DNA from: Desulfomonile tiedjei
GTDB lineage: Bacteria > Desulfobacterota > Desulfomonilia > Desulfomonilales > Desulfomonilaceae
NCBI GenBank assembly: GCA_016212925.1
Contig: JACRDF010000037.1
Location: 62,001-126,000 of the forward strand
DNA: 64,000 nucleotides
Direction of reading: 5' to 3'
This document shows positions 35,637-44,240 of the stretch, piece by piece (within the stretch, counting starts at the first letter, position 1; each line of letters opens with the position of its first letter). The position numbers were made by a program, and so were the translations under genes. A model generated the notes under the pieces. It saw only the letters and a program-made list of their open reading frames with translations. It searched no databases and had not been told where the DNA came from.

Positions 35637-36047
35637 ATGGACGATTCCGAACCCAAAGAAGAATTCAAAGTAACTGACAAACGGAGGTTCACATCGGAGG
35701 GAGAGTCCCAACACGGGGAGGAAGCCAAAGAAAGCAGCTCCGTTCGGCAAGAGCCTCCGCCTGAGCCTCAAAAAACAGATCAAGCCGGTGAGCGGCAGCC
35801 GCCTCCAAAAATCGACTTCTCGACCTTGGTGATGAGTCTCGCTAATACAGCCCTGTTCCAGCTTGGACTGATCAAGGCCTCGGAGTCGGAAGAACCCCAA
35901 AAAGACTTAAACGGGGCACGTCAGACTATCGACATCCTTGGGTTGCTCGAGGAGAAGACACGCGGAAATCTTACCGACCAGGAACAAGCCATTCTGAAGG
36001 AAACTCTATTCCAATTGAGAATGGTCTTTGTGGAGGCCTCAAAATAG
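35637..36047 (+). CDS. DUF1844 family protein
   Basis: 136 residues. The first 55 are a charged, Pro- and Glu-rich disordered segment; the rest matches the DUF1844 pattern: IDFSTLVMSLANTALFQLGLI, then ARQTIDILGLLEEKTRGNLT and AILKETLFQLRMVFVEA. The function is unknown. It follows the DnaJ-like gene by 19 bases and precedes rpmB by 49, so co-transcription with the chaperone gene is likely. Confidence 0.88.
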   Translation: MDDSEPKEEFKVTDKRRFTSEGESQHGEEAKESSSVRQEPPPEPQKTDQAGERQPPPKIDFSTLVMSLANTALFQLGLIKASESEEPQKDLNGARQTIDILGLLEEKTRGNLTDQEQAILKETLFQLRMVFVEASK

Positions 36048-36096
36048 AACCGCGGTAAGTTGACCCGCCATTCTTATGCTTTAAGGAGTTTGTTTT

Positions 36097-36291
36097 ATGT
36101 CTCGAATCTGTGAAATCTGCGGCAAAGGACCGTTGATGGGATACAACGTCAGCCACGCCCATAATCGAACCAAAAAGATCTCCTTTCCCAACCTGCAAAA
36201 GGTCAGGATCGTTGAGGCCTCGGGTCGCGTCAAAAAGCTAAAGGTCTGCACTCGCTGCATCCGCTCCAACAAGGTTTCCAAGGCGCCATGA
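36097..36291 (+). CDS. rpmB: 50S ribosomal protein L28
   Basis: 64 residues. [23 protein letters not shown] start and [12 protein letters not shown] near the end. Two CxxC pairs (Cys5/Cys8, Cys51/Cys54) make this the zinc-binding C+ form. AAGGAG ribosome binding site. A strong hairpin follows. Confidence 0.97.
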   Translation: MSRICEICGKGPLMGYNVSHAHNRTKKISFPNLQKVRIVEASGRVKKLKVCTRCIRSNKVSKAP

Positions 36292-36317
36292 CCGGCCTAA
36301 CGTGAACGTCCATTCGA

Positions 36318-36357
36318 TTGAGGTAGGACCGTCGGGTAACCGGCGGTCCTACCTCAA
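36318..36357. terminator. Bidirectional terminator between rpmB and relA
   Basis: A perfect 14-bp stem, TTGAGGTAGGACCG (36318-36331) with CGGTCCTACCTCAA (36344-36357), and a 12-base loop. It lies between two convergent genes and carries A/T-rich flanks on both sides, so it can serve both. Confidence 0.88.
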
Positions 36358-36363
36358 TTGATA

Positions 36364-38532
36364 TTACGCCATTCCCAGTCGTTCTACCTTTTCTACTCCC
36401 TTGACGTTCTTTAGCGCGTTCATGATGCGGTTGAGATGTTCCAGGTTCTTAACGGCCACCATGAAAGTCCCCTGGGCCTGATCCTCATTTACGGCTTTGA
36501 CATTGGCTTGCACAATGTCAGAATCATTGGATGAGAAAACCCCACTGATGGTAGCCAGCATGCCGGTCCTGTTTTGAGTCCTTATCCCCAACCTTACGAT
36601 TCGGCTAAGGTCCTGGTCTTGGTCCCAACTCACGTCCACGATTCTTGAGGAATCCGTAGAACGTATGTTGAAGCAGTCCTCTTTGTGAACCGTGACACCC
36701 CGACCTCTAGTTATGAATCCCCTTATAGGGTCACCGGGCAATGGATTACAGCATTTAGCGAAGTTGACCATGACGTCCACCAGGCCCTGAACCCTGACTC
36801 CGCTCTTCTTTGTGCTCCGTTGCTTTCTAACGTGTCCTTCTTCGGCAACTGCGGTCTTAGCCTTCTCCCGCTCTTGGGGCGGCACCAGCTTAGTTGTCAC
36901 GACCTTTGGTGAGACGCGGCCGTACCCGATGGCAGCGTAGAGATCTTCCTCGGTCTTGAACGCGAAATCCTGCGCGACCTTTAGTATTTCGCCTTCCTTT
37001 TCCGCGCGGCCGAGATCAATTCTCCATTTGCGCAGTTCCCTATCCACGCTGTTCTTTCCCATTTCGACTGATCGGTCACGTTCTTCGGCCAGAACAAAGT
37101 GGCGGATTTTAGTGCGAGCCTTGCCGGTCCTGACGTATTTGAGCCAGTCCTTGCTGGGCTTCTGATGGACCGCGGTTACTATCTCGACGGTGTCGCCGGT
37201 CTTTAGCTGGTATTTCAGCGGGACCATCTTGCCGTTTACGCGGGCACCCACACACCTGTGGCCCACCTCGGAGTGGATGGAATAGGCGAAGTCCAGCGGA
37301 GAGGCGCCTTTGGGGAACTCCTTGACCTCTCCCTTTGGCGTGAAGACATAAACCTCGTCGGGATACAGGTCCACCCTGACGTTTTCCAGAAACTCCCGTG
37401 GATCATCCAGGTCCTGCTGCCACTCCATCATCTGCCTCAGCCAATTGATGACCTTGGCGTCCTCGGCTTCTACAACCTTCCCCTCCTTGTAGGACCAGTG
37501 CGCCGCGATTCCTTCTTCCGCTATGAGGTCCATCTCGTGGGTTCGGATCTGGATCTCGATCCGCCTTCCTTCAGGCCCTATGACCGTGGTATGCAACGAC
37601 TGATAACCGTTGCCCTTGGGCATGGCAATGTAGTCCTTGAATCTGCCCGGCGCGGGCCTCCAAAGTGAATGTATCAAGCCAAGGACCGCGTAGCATTCGC
37701 TGACCGTGCCGAGGATTATCCGAAAGGCCGTCAGGTCGTGGATCTGATCGAACTCCAAGTTCTGGGACACCATTTTCTGGTAAATGCTGTGAATTTCCTT
37801 GTTACGCCCCTTGGTGACAGCCTTGATTTTGTATTGTTTGAGTGTCTCCCTTATAACCCTCAGCACGTTGTTAACGTTTTCTTCGGTTTGTTTTATGGAT
37901 TCTTCCAGGCGGGCTTTTATGGTGTCGTAGGTTTCCGAGTCGAGGAACTGGAAGGCCAGGTCCTCCAGCTCCGTGCGCATCCAATAGATTCCCAGCCGGG
38001 ACGCCAGCGGCGCGTAAATATCCATGGTCTCGCGGGCTATTCTTTGCTGGGCAACTCGCGGGAGGTAACCCAGAGTGCGCATGTTATGAAGGCGGTCGGC
38101 GAGCTTTACCAGCAGGACCCTGATATCTCGGCTCATCGCGAGAATCATTTTTCTGAAGTTCTCTGCCTGCCTCTCTTCTTTTGACTGAAATTCAATCTTG
38201 CTGATCTTGGTGACGCCGTCCACCAGTGTTGCGATCTCTTTTCCAAAGAAACGTTCAATATCATCAATGGTTGCGAGGGTATCTTCTACAGTGTCGTGCA
38301 ATAGCCCAGTGGACACAGATGCCTCATCCAGTTTCATCTGGGCGAGTATTCTGGCCACTGCGACGGGATGGACCAGGTAAGGCTCACCTGATCTCCGCGT
38401 CTGGCCCAAATGCACTTGAGCGGAGTAAACGTAAGCCGCACGAATAAGGTCCAGGTCAGCGTCGGGATAGTAGGACTTGACCAGATCCTGGATTTCGCCG
38501 AATCTAACTATGGGTGTGCCGGTCGATGGCAT
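36364..38532 (-). CDS. relA: Bifunctional (p)ppGpp synthetase/hydrolase (RelA/SpoT homologue)
   Basis: 722 residues. The HD hydrolase site is intact (YLVHPVAVA, LLHDTVEDT; His79, Asp80, Glu83, Asp84), and the synthetase part has YIAMPKGNGYQSLHTTV and FKDYIAMPK. TGS (about 390-455, VYVFTPKGEVKEFPKGA) and a C-terminal ACT domain (about 650-722) follow. Both activities are expected, i.e. the Rel/SpoT type that makes and destroys the alarmone in starvation. It runs convergent with rpmB and lies 105 bases after der. Confidence 0.96.
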   Translation of the reverse strand: MPSTGTPIVRFGEIQDLVKSYYPDADLDLIRAAYVYSAQVHLGQTRRSGEPYLVHPVAVARILAQMKLDEASVSTGLLHDTVEDTLATIDDIERFFGKEIATLVDGVTKISKIEFQSKEERQAENFRKMILAMSRDIRVLLVKLADRLHNMRTLGYLPRVAQQRIARETMDIYAPLASRLGIYWMRTELEDLAFQFLDSETYDTIKARLEESIKQTEENVNNVLRVIRETLKQYKIKAVTKGRNKEIHSIYQKMVSQNLEFDQIHDLTAFRIILGTVSECYAVLGLIHSLWRPAPGRFKDYIAMPKGNGYQSLHTTVIGPEGRRIEIQIRTHEMDLIAEEGIAAHWSYKEGKVVEAEDAKVINWLRQMMEWQQDLDDPREFLENVRVDLYPDEVYVFTPKGEVKEFPKGASPLDFAYSIHSEVGHRCVGARVNGKMVPLKYQLKTGDTVEIVTAVHQKPSKDWLKYVRTGKARTKIRHFVLAEERDRSVEMGKNSVDRELRKWRIDLGRAEKEGEILKVAQDFAFKTEEDLYAAIGYGRVSPKVVTTKLVPPQEREKAKTAVAEEGHVRKQRSTKKSGVRVQGLVDVMVNFAKCCNPLPGDPIRGFITRGRGVTVHKEDCFNIRSTDSSRIVDVSWDQDQDLSRIVRLGIRTQNRTGMLATISGVFSSNDSDIVQANVKAVNEDQAQGTFMVAVKNLEHLNRIMNALKNVKGVEKVERLGMA

Positions 38533-38637
38533 GGATCCTTTGTGTTAACCTGCCTTAGCCTTTTTTGGCTGAAAGAATTATAGGCCCTGGCATTACGTCA
38601 GGCCTAATGTTATTTGTCACTGGGAATTCCGCCGGGT

Positions 38638-40005
38638 TCAATGTTGCGGCAAAGATTTTCCTTGGCGTTTCTTGAGAACCAACCTTAACGGCGCTCCACC
38701 GAAGTCGAAGGCCTCCCGCAAACGATTCTCCAAAAACCTCTTGTAAGAGAAATGAATTGACTCCGGATAGTTGCTAAAGAACATAAATGTCGGCGGGGCC
38801 GCCTGAACTTGCGTCAAATAGTAAATCTTGATCCTCTTGGTTTTGCGATGCATTCCAGGCGGATTTTGTTTTACCACCTGTTCGAGGAACCTGTTTAGTT
38901 CGGAGGTCGAGATTCTTTTTCGATAGCGCGCATTGAGTTCATCGATCAAGCCGAAAAGCTTGACGGCTCTGGTCCCCTTCAGAGCTGACAAAGTAAGCAC
39001 CGGCGCATGATCCAGATATTTCAAAGAATGGCGCACCTCGTCGAGGTAATGGCTGACCGTATTGCTGTCCTTGGCAATCAGGTCCCATTTGTTCAACACA
39101 AGAATGACTCCCCTGCCCTTTTCAAACGCGTAGCCGGCTATTCGTGCGTCCTGGTCCGTCACGCCTTCTCTGGCGTCCATCATCATTACGACTATGTCGG
39201 CCCGATCAATGCTCCGAAAGGCCTTTATGACACTGAATTTCTCAAGCCGATCAACTATCCGTGAACGCCTCCTTATCCCCGCGGTGTCTATGAAAAGATA
39301 TTCCTTGCCGTGATGGCGCACTACAGTATCTATGGCGTCTCGCGTCGTGCCTGGCTCGGGGTTGGCCACCAACCTCTCTTGTCCCAGAAGAAGATTAATC
39401 AGCGTTGATTTTCCCACGTTCGGTCGTCCCACGACTGCCACCTTGATCATGGGTTCGACCTCGGAATCGGGTTCGACCGACGGTTCCGGCGGAATTCGCT
39501 CGGGAATTTGTCCCAGTAGGGCATCCAGGAATTCGTCCATGCCGTAACCGGTCATCGCGCTGACAGGAAAAATCGGATCAACGCCCAGAGAGTAGAAATC
39601 GACGGCAAAATCCTCCCTTTTCTCGGAATCGATCTTGTTGACCGCGTACAACACCTTCTTATCCGTTTGTTGCAGCATCCGGACAATCTCGTGATCCGAG
39701 GGAGTGATGCCGACCTTGCCGTCGCCCATGAAGACAATTATGTCAGCTTGCTCTATGGCGACTAGCGTCTGGGTGCGCATCTGGGAGAGCATCACATCGG
39801 GGCTTGTCGGTTCAAACCCTCCTGTGTCCACCACAATAAACGGCTTGTCTCGTACCGTCACCTCCGCGTAGTTCCTGTCGCGGGTCAGTCCGGGTGTATC
39901 TTCAACCAACGCCTTGCGCGAGCGCGAGAGCATGTTGAACATGGTGGATTTACCTACATTGGGCCGCCCCACCAGAGCGACCAGGGTTTTCGCTGCCTTA
40001 GCCAT
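38638..40005 (-). CDS. der: Ribosome biogenesis GTPase Der
   Basis: 455 residues from the ATG at 40005. Two tandem GTPase domains, each with GRPNVGKS: the first has DTPGLTRDRNY, DTGGFEPTS and NKID; the second has EPGTTRDAID, DTAGIRRRSR and NKWD. A C-terminal KH-like domain follows (NPPGMHRKTKRIKIYYLTQ). Der assists 50S subunit assembly. The frame is open to a TTG at 40032, but the ATG precedes the conserved start directly. No obvious ribosome binding site for either. Confidence 0.96.
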   Translation of the reverse strand: MAKAAKTLVALVGRPNVGKSTMFNMLSRSRKALVEDTPGLTRDRNYAEVTVRDKPFIVVDTGGFEPTSPDVMLSQMRTQTLVAIEQADIIVFMGDGKVGITPSDHEIVRMLQQTDKKVLYAVNKIDSEKREDFAVDFYSLGVDPIFPVSAMTGYGMDEFLDALLGQIPERIPPEPSVEPDSEVEPMIKVAVVGRPNVGKSTLINLLLGQERLVANPEPGTTRDAIDTVVRHHGKEYLFIDTAGIRRRSRIVDRLEKFSVIKAFRSIDRADIVVMMMDAREGVTDQDARIAGYAFEKGRGVILVLNKWDLIAKDSNTVSHYLDEVRHSLKYLDHAPVLTLSALKGTRAVKLFGLIDELNARYRKRISTSELNRFLEQVVKQNPPGMHRKTKRIKIYYLTQVQAAPPTFMFFSNYPESIHFSYKRFLENRLREAFDFGGAPLRLVLKKRQGKSLPQH

Positions 40006-40515
40006 GGTCAAGGTTATAACACATTCGGCCAATACTGTTCAGCGCAAATCAACAAAGCCATGGGCCTCAGCGTTTCTTAGCGAAGCCTGAACAATCGGGC
40101 CGTTGGAGGCAACCATTCACTCACGCGGGAACGCTGAGACCTGTCATGGCAGAGACACCGTGCATGCCGTAATACCAGGTCGCGTTCAAACACTGAAGGA
40201 TCAGATAGATCCTGCACGGACCTGAGTGACCTCAGGTCCGTGGCACCCGAAGGCCGATGCTGGTTGGCTGTTGGGTGCCACTGCCCTGGGAACCAGGTCA
40301 GTGCTGATTTTGGATCAAACAATCTTCACCGTTTGAAGGCGAATCCGTATGATTCAACACCGCAGCGTTTTCTGCTGTAAAACCGGATTTTGCAGGCCCC
40401 GACGTTTCGGGGTAATTGAACACGCTTTGACACTGTATTGTCTTGAAATGCCGGTGTCGTGATGATATTTTAACTGCGCCGGCCCAGCTTCTCCTCGTAG
40501 GAACGGAACAGATTC
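40006..40515. other. 510-base divergence region between der and a lipoprotein gene
   Basis: No convincing gene on either strand. Its middle (40145-40303) is full of hairpins, listed separately. No match to a known RNA could be made. The remaining flanks show nothing remarkable except an A/T-rich part near 40320-40480. Confidence 0.5.
40145..40303. ncRNA. Candidate structured RNA: five successive hairpins
   Basis: Five stem-loops in 159 bases: 40145-40166 (CATGGCA/TGCATG), 40197-40213 (AGGATC/GATCCT), 40215-40242 (12-bp perfect stem CACGGACCTGAG), 40241-40280 (TGGCACCC/GGGTGCCA) and 40279-40303 (CACTGcCCTGG/CCAGGtCAGTG). A protein-coding explanation is unlikely. It resembles no RNA family I can name; strand is not determined. 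Confidence 0.4.
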
Positions 40516-41061
40516 ATGAAAGATGTCTTGAGCATTGTGGTGATCATCTCAATCGTCTGCACGGTCGCAGTAGTAGGTTGCGTGCCGGGACTGCGGTCCT
40601 CCAAGTCCGATTCTAATACTGAACGCGTTTCAGACGCAAAGGGCGTTCCCGCTCCAGCAGTCACCACAAAGATGCCAAATGTGCCGAAAGGCGAACTGGA
40701 CAGACTCCTTGCCACGCCGCCTCCTCCGGACAAGTTAGTGGGAAGCACGGGCGCTCCCAGTACGCTTATAAAACCATCGGATTTCAGCGGTAGAGATGAA
40801 GTGAGCAGGGCCGCTTTGATGTTTGCTCAGGGCCAGAAAGATGTCAAACACGTCAAGACCTGCTATTCGAAGGCATACGGCGGATGGCACCTGCTCCTCT
40901 ATGTGCAAAAAGGTAAAAAGCTAAATGAAGACGAGTATTTCTGGAACGGTGAAACCAAGGAATGGGAACTCTCCGGGCGCCGCAAGGACTTGGCCTCCCA
41001 GAAAATGGATATCTTGCTCAAAGCCGAACTCCCGGACGAAAAATGTTTCGTTTTGAAATGA
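40516..41061 (+). CDS. Putative lipoprotein of unknown family (paralogue of the one at 47.6-48.2 kb)
   Basis: 181 residues. A signal peptide with lipobox VAVVGC (Cys22) is followed by a Pro/Ser-rich spacer and a C-terminal domain of about 90 residues: DEVSRAALMFAQGQKDVKHVKTCY, then GGWHLLLYV, YFWNGETKEWEL. The lipoprotein encoded on the minus strand near 48 kb shares the order (A-A-x3-A, V-K-x-x-K-x-C, W-x-LLY, F-W-N) and so is a paralogue. No known family or function. Its transcript would start from the hairpin-rich region upstream. Confidence 0.6.
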   Translation: MKDVLSIVVIISIVCTVAVVGCVPGLRSSKSDSNTERVSDAKGVPAPAVTTKMPNVPKGELDRLLATPPPPDKLVGSTGAPSTLIKPSDFSGRDEVSRAALMFAQGQKDVKHVKTCYSKAYGGWHLLLYVQKGKKLNEDEYFWNGETKEWELSGRRKDLASQKMDILLKAELPDEKCFVLK

Positions 41062-41151
41062 TGTGACTGTACAAACCTTATTTGCGCCGGCATGCGTCCT
41101 TCGTGAACGGCTTCGCAGCGCCTTGACCTAGGAAACCTCCATTTCCGCGGG

Positions 41152-41670
41152 TCAGGGGTTCGCGAACAGTTCGGGATTTCTGAGTTTCCCCGCCTTCCTC
41201 AGTATCTCCAGCACCCTGCGTTTCATAAACTCGGTTAGATTGTCACGGAAACGCACCGGCCAGCCTTTCCCGCTCAAGTCCCATGGATATGTTAATACGA
41301 AGGATGTCCCCGTAGGCCATATCGCGTGCGACGCGCCCATGAGAATCAACTCCTGAATCTTGTCCCTGTCTTCCGCTGCGAGAAAGTCCTCAACAGCTCC
41401 TAAAAAACTCTCATTTCTGACGTCTCGCCGTTCGCGGGCAATCTCCGGATGGTGTGCTTCAAACCGGATCAGAGCGAACCGCAACTTTCGGTCAAGTTCC
41501 TTGCCCTGGTAATAATGCCGGGAAAAAGCAAAATGCCCCACTTCTGTGTCAGGGTCGGGAATCAGGAGCCCTGACACTATTGCCAGTTCCACAACTCGAC
41601 TGAAATAGATGCGGTTCTTGTCCTCCCGGGACAGAGCGTCCGCGGGATGGCACTCCGGATTTGAATTCAT
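41152..41670 (-). CDS. Hypothetical protein
   Basis: 172 residues, soluble, no signal peptide. Features: charged N-terminus (DALSREDKNRIYF), aromatic middle (FAFSRHYYQGKELDRKLR), and a C-terminal FMKRRVLEILRKAGKLRNPE. It starts at ATG 41670, overlapping the upstream secreted-protein gene as ATGA, so the two form an operon and may work together. I recognise no family. Confidence 0.6.
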   Translation of the reverse strand: MNSNPECHPADALSREDKNRIYFSRVVELAIVSGLLIPDPDTEVGHFAFSRHYYQGKELDRKLRFALIRFEAHHPEIARERRDVRNESFLGAVEDFLAAEDRDKIQELILMGASHAIWPTGTSFVLTYPWDLSGKGWPVRFRDNLTEFMKRRVLEILRKAGKLRNPELFANP

Positions 41671-41975
41671 TTCTTGGAACGCCTGTGACGCCTAACAGAG
41701 CTTGCGTCGTCCTCGTCCGTAATTGCCGAGACGACCGGGCAAGTGATGGGACTCAACATGGCCAGCGGGATATCCAGCACAAAAGCCAGACCGTCCTCCA
41801 AGACTTCCAAAATGGGCTTCGGCGCCTTGCAAATGACCTGGCATTTTTCTTTTGCGTTGTAAACCGTCGTTCGAGTGGCCTTTGAGCCGGTCACTGTATC
41901 TGCATTTACAGGCGCGGTTGAAGCCAGGAAGATTCCCATAACGGAAATCAGAAGGACCCCTTTTAGCTTTTTCAT
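41667..41975 (-). CDS. Small secreted protein of unknown function
   Basis: 102 residues from the ATG at 41975, chosen because AAGGAGA lies ten bases upstream and a signal peptide starts there (MKKLKGVLLISVMGIFLAS, cleaved near PVNAD). The mature part carries CQVICKAPKP and a basic C-terminus (SSVRRHRRSKK). A hydrophobic stretch LAFVLDIPLAMLSPITCPVV lies in the middle. Coupled by a four-base overlap with the following hypothetical gene. Confidence 0.6.
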   Translation of the reverse strand: MKKLKGVLLISVMGIFLASTAPVNADTVTGSKATRTTVYNAKEKCQVICKAPKPILEVLEDGLAFVLDIPLAMLSPITCPVVSAITDEDDASSVRRHRRSKK

Positions 41976-42134
41976 GGGCCGTTTCTCCTTAGGTTTGCAG
42001 TAGCAATGGTCCACTATAATTACAATTGGTGCTGAAATCAAAACCTTATATCCAAGAGGAGTACGCCGTCAGTTATCCGAGGGCAAGGGACCTCAGTCTC
42101 GTGCTTCGCGCGGGCCGATGTCAGGGGACTGTGG

Positions 42135-42154
42135 GGCAGGCTTTCCAGCCTGCC
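42135..42154. repeat. Hairpin repeat, CAGGCT family
   Basis: GGCAGGCT and AGCCTGCC form an 8-bp stem with loop TTCC. The same core recurs at 54256-54274 (GACAGGCT TCC AGCCTGTC), so it belongs to a dispersed family in this genome. Confidence 0.6.
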
Positions 42155-42189
42155 GGTTGGAAAATGCCGACAATGGCAGGCTGGAAGAA

Positions 42190-42324
42190 ACTGTCTCAGA
42201 ATCGAGGGTTCTGCGATGGCATCGGTACGGCGTCCCGCGGGACGCGGGATGAACGGCCGAAATCAGGGCGCTTCTCGAAGCGCCCCTACATAAAAAATCC
42301 TCCAGCCACTAATTCTGAGACAGT
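42190..42324. mobile_element. Non-coding 135-base element with 13-bp inverted ends (MITE-like)
   Basis: ACTGTCTCAGAAT (42190-42202) and ATTCTGAGACAGT (42312-42324) are perfect inverted repeats around 109 bases. The interior has CGTCCCGCGGGACG-like and GCGCTTCTCGAAGCGCC-type palindromes and no ORF. Consistent with a miniature transposable or REP-type element; no target-site duplication was established. Confidence 0.55.
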
Positions 42325-42399
42325 CTCAGAAAACCTACCCCACCAAAGGAACCTTCCCACCCGAAAGACCGAATGGTTGCCCACACGAGCGAATTTCCG

Positions 42400-42428
42400 T
42401 TGACACGCGACCGACACGAGACTAAGAT
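42400..42428 (+). promoter_or_regulatory. prs promoter
   Basis: TTGACA (42400-42405), exactly 17 bases, then TAAGAT (42423-42428); start of transcription near 42435, about 40 bases before prs. Confidence 0.75.
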
Positions 42429-42473
42429 GGATATTTTCTTACCAGACAGGTTTGTCTCACAAAGGATCCGTCG

Positions 42474-43418
42474 ATGAGAGTAGGGCTAAAGATATTTGCC
42501 GGCAACTCAAACCCGCGCCTGGCCGAGGCCATCACCCGATACATGGGCATCCCCCTGGGCGTGGCAACCGTGGGCTCTTTCAGTGACGGCGAAATTCAGG
42601 TGGAATTCAAAGAAAATGTGCGGGGGATGGATGTGTTTGTCCTTCAATCCACCTGCCAGCCCGTCAACGACAATCTCATGGAACTGCTGGTGATGGTTGA
42701 TGCCCTCAAGAGAGCCTCAGCAAGTCGCGTGACAGCGGTATTGCCTTATTACGGCTACGCGCGCCAGGATCGGAAAGTAGCCAGCCGGGCCCCCATAACG
42801 GCCAAACTTGTCGCGGACGTTATAACCGCTGCCGGAGTAGATCGGGTCCTGACCATCGACCTCCATGCCGGACAGATTCAAGGCTTCTTTGACATCCCGG
42901 TGGACCATCTTTACGCGGGCCCCATCATGGCCGAGGCAATAAAAGCCAACCATTTCACCAGCGAGTGTACAGTGGTGTCGCCTGACGCCGGTGGAGTCGA
43001 GCGAGCCAGGGCTTTTGCCAAGAGGCTAGGCAGCAGCCTGGCCATAATTGACAAACGACGCTCCAAACCCAATGAATCTGAAGTGATGAATGTTATCGGT
43101 GATGTAACTGGTAAAGATGCAATCCTGCTCGACGATATGGTGGACACTGCCGGAACGCTGGTGAAAGCCGCGCAGGCCCTGGAAAATGCCGGAGCGCGTA
43201 GCATCTATGCGTGTTCCACACATCCGGTTCTTTCCGGCCAGGCAGTCGATAAGCTTAACGAGTCCCCAATTAAAAAGCTGTACATAACCGACACAATTCC
43301 GACGGAAGAGAAGTCTCTGAAGTGTCCCAAGCTTCAAGTCGAATCAGTGGCCCCTCTTCTGGGAGAAGCCATAAGCAGAATTCACAGAGAGGTGTCGGTT
43401 TCCGAACTTTTTGTATGA
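42474..43418 (+). CDS. prs: Ribose-phosphate pyrophosphokinase
   Basis: 314 residues. It makes PRPP, the substrate for trpD product formation and nucleotide, His and NAD synthesis. Diagnostic motifs: [13 protein letters not shown] start, [40 protein letters not shown] (metal/ATP) and the PRPP loop [11 protein letters not shown]. Class I, full length. It is 64 bases before rplY, a common order. Confidence 0.97.
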   Translation: MRVGLKIFAGNSNPRLAEAITRYMGIPLGVATVGSFSDGEIQVEFKENVRGMDVFVLQSTCQPVNDNLMELLVMVDALKRASASRVTAVLPYYGYARQDRKVASRAPITAKLVADVITAAGVDRVLTIDLHAGQIQGFFDIPVDHLYAGPIMAEAIKANHFTSECTVVSPDAGGVERARAFAKRLGSSLAIIDKRRSKPNESEVMNVIGDVTGKDAILLDDMVDTAGTLVKAAQALENAGARSIYACSTHPVLSGQAVDKLNESPIKKLYITDTIPTEEKSLKCPKLQVESVAPLLGEAISRIHREVSVSELFV

Positions 43419-43482
43419 CCGTAGCAGCAGAAAATCAAGCCCGCCTGCCTGAGGCCGGCTCGGGCTCTTGCCGGAGGAATTT

Positions 43483-44115
43483 ATGTCCAAGATCGTATTG
43501 ACCGTCGATAACCGTGATAAGACAGGTAAAGGCCCAGCGCGGCGCCTCAGGGCGGCAGGAAAAGTGCCGGCCATTTTTTACGGTAAGAAGACCGAACCCA
43601 TTAAGATTGCGGTGGACAATCACGAGTTCAGGAAGGCCGTGGAACAGGCTGGGACCAACCCGCTATTCGACCTTCAGATCACCGAAAAAGGGGAAGTCAG
43701 CACCCGCCGTGCCCTGTTGAAAGACCGCCAGACCAGGCCCTGGGACGGAACCTTGGTTCACCTGGATTTCCTGGAGGTCTTCATGGACGAGTCCATCCAA
43801 GTGACCGTCCCTCTGGAGTTCGAAGGAAAACCAGCGGGACTGGACAAGGGAGGCATGTTTCACGTCGCGTCCAGGGAACTGGTTATTTCCTGTCTGCCTG
43901 ACGACATTCCCGATGTCATTAAAGTTGACGTCTCCGGGCTGGATATTGGAGATTCCGTACACGTAGGTGCAATCACCTTGCCCAAGGGTGTCGTGGCCCT
44001 GGAGGACGCCGGAGTAGCTCTGGCCACACTGGCCGCGCCGAAGAAGGAAGAGGAAGCGGAAGCCGAGGCTCCGACCGAGGAAGCCGAGGCCGGTGGAAAG
44101 ACGGAAACCTCTTAA
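43483..44115 (+). CDS. rplY: 50S ribosomal protein L25/general stress protein Ctc
   Basis: 210 residues. The N-terminal L25 domain (about 1-95: GPARRLRAAGKVPAIFYG, HLDFLEV) binds 5S rRNA. The C-terminal TL5-type domain (about 95-185) is followed by an acidic Glu/Ala tail. The ATG at 43483 has GGAGGAA seven bases upstream; a start five codons earlier is less likely. The 64-base leader contains AGCCCG and CGGGCT arms that could regulate it. Confidence 0.95.
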   Translation: MSKIVLTVDNRDKTGKGPARRLRAAGKVPAIFYGKKTEPIKIAVDNHEFRKAVEQAGTNPLFDLQITEKGEVSTRRALLKDRQTRPWDGTLVHLDFLEVFMDESIQVTVPLEFEGKPAGLDKGGMFHVASRELVISCLPDDIPDVIKVDVSGLDIGDSVHVGAITLPKGVVALEDAGVALATLAAPKKEEEAEAEAPTEEAEAGGKTETS

Positions 44116-44240
44116 CCCCACTGCCCGTAGATTCAGTCTGTGCTTCCTGCCAACAAATTGGCACGGGGTGACGTGCGCTGCTCGCGATTCTCTCCGTGCC
44201 TGTTGCCTAATGCCGCATCCCACTTTGTCCGGGATGAGAC

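Larger units (their letters stand above)
42042..42399. other. Intergenic region before prs carrying two repeat elements
   Basis: No gene is seen between the secreted-protein gene and prs. The stretch holds the hairpin repeat at 42135-42154 and the inverted-repeat element at 42190-42324, and ends at the prs promoter. Confidence 0.6.

Noticed and set aside
40265-40303. Resemblance to a cobalamin riboswitch (GCCACTG then TGGGAA)
   Set aside because: The other conserved blocks (B12 box, the GGGAA/GGTGxxAATCC upstream part) are missing, and the downstream genes are not related to cobalamin.
40077-40322. 81-residue minus-strand ORF in the hairpin region
   Set aside because: No ribosome binding site, composition dominated by Arg and Leu, and it spans all five stem-loops.
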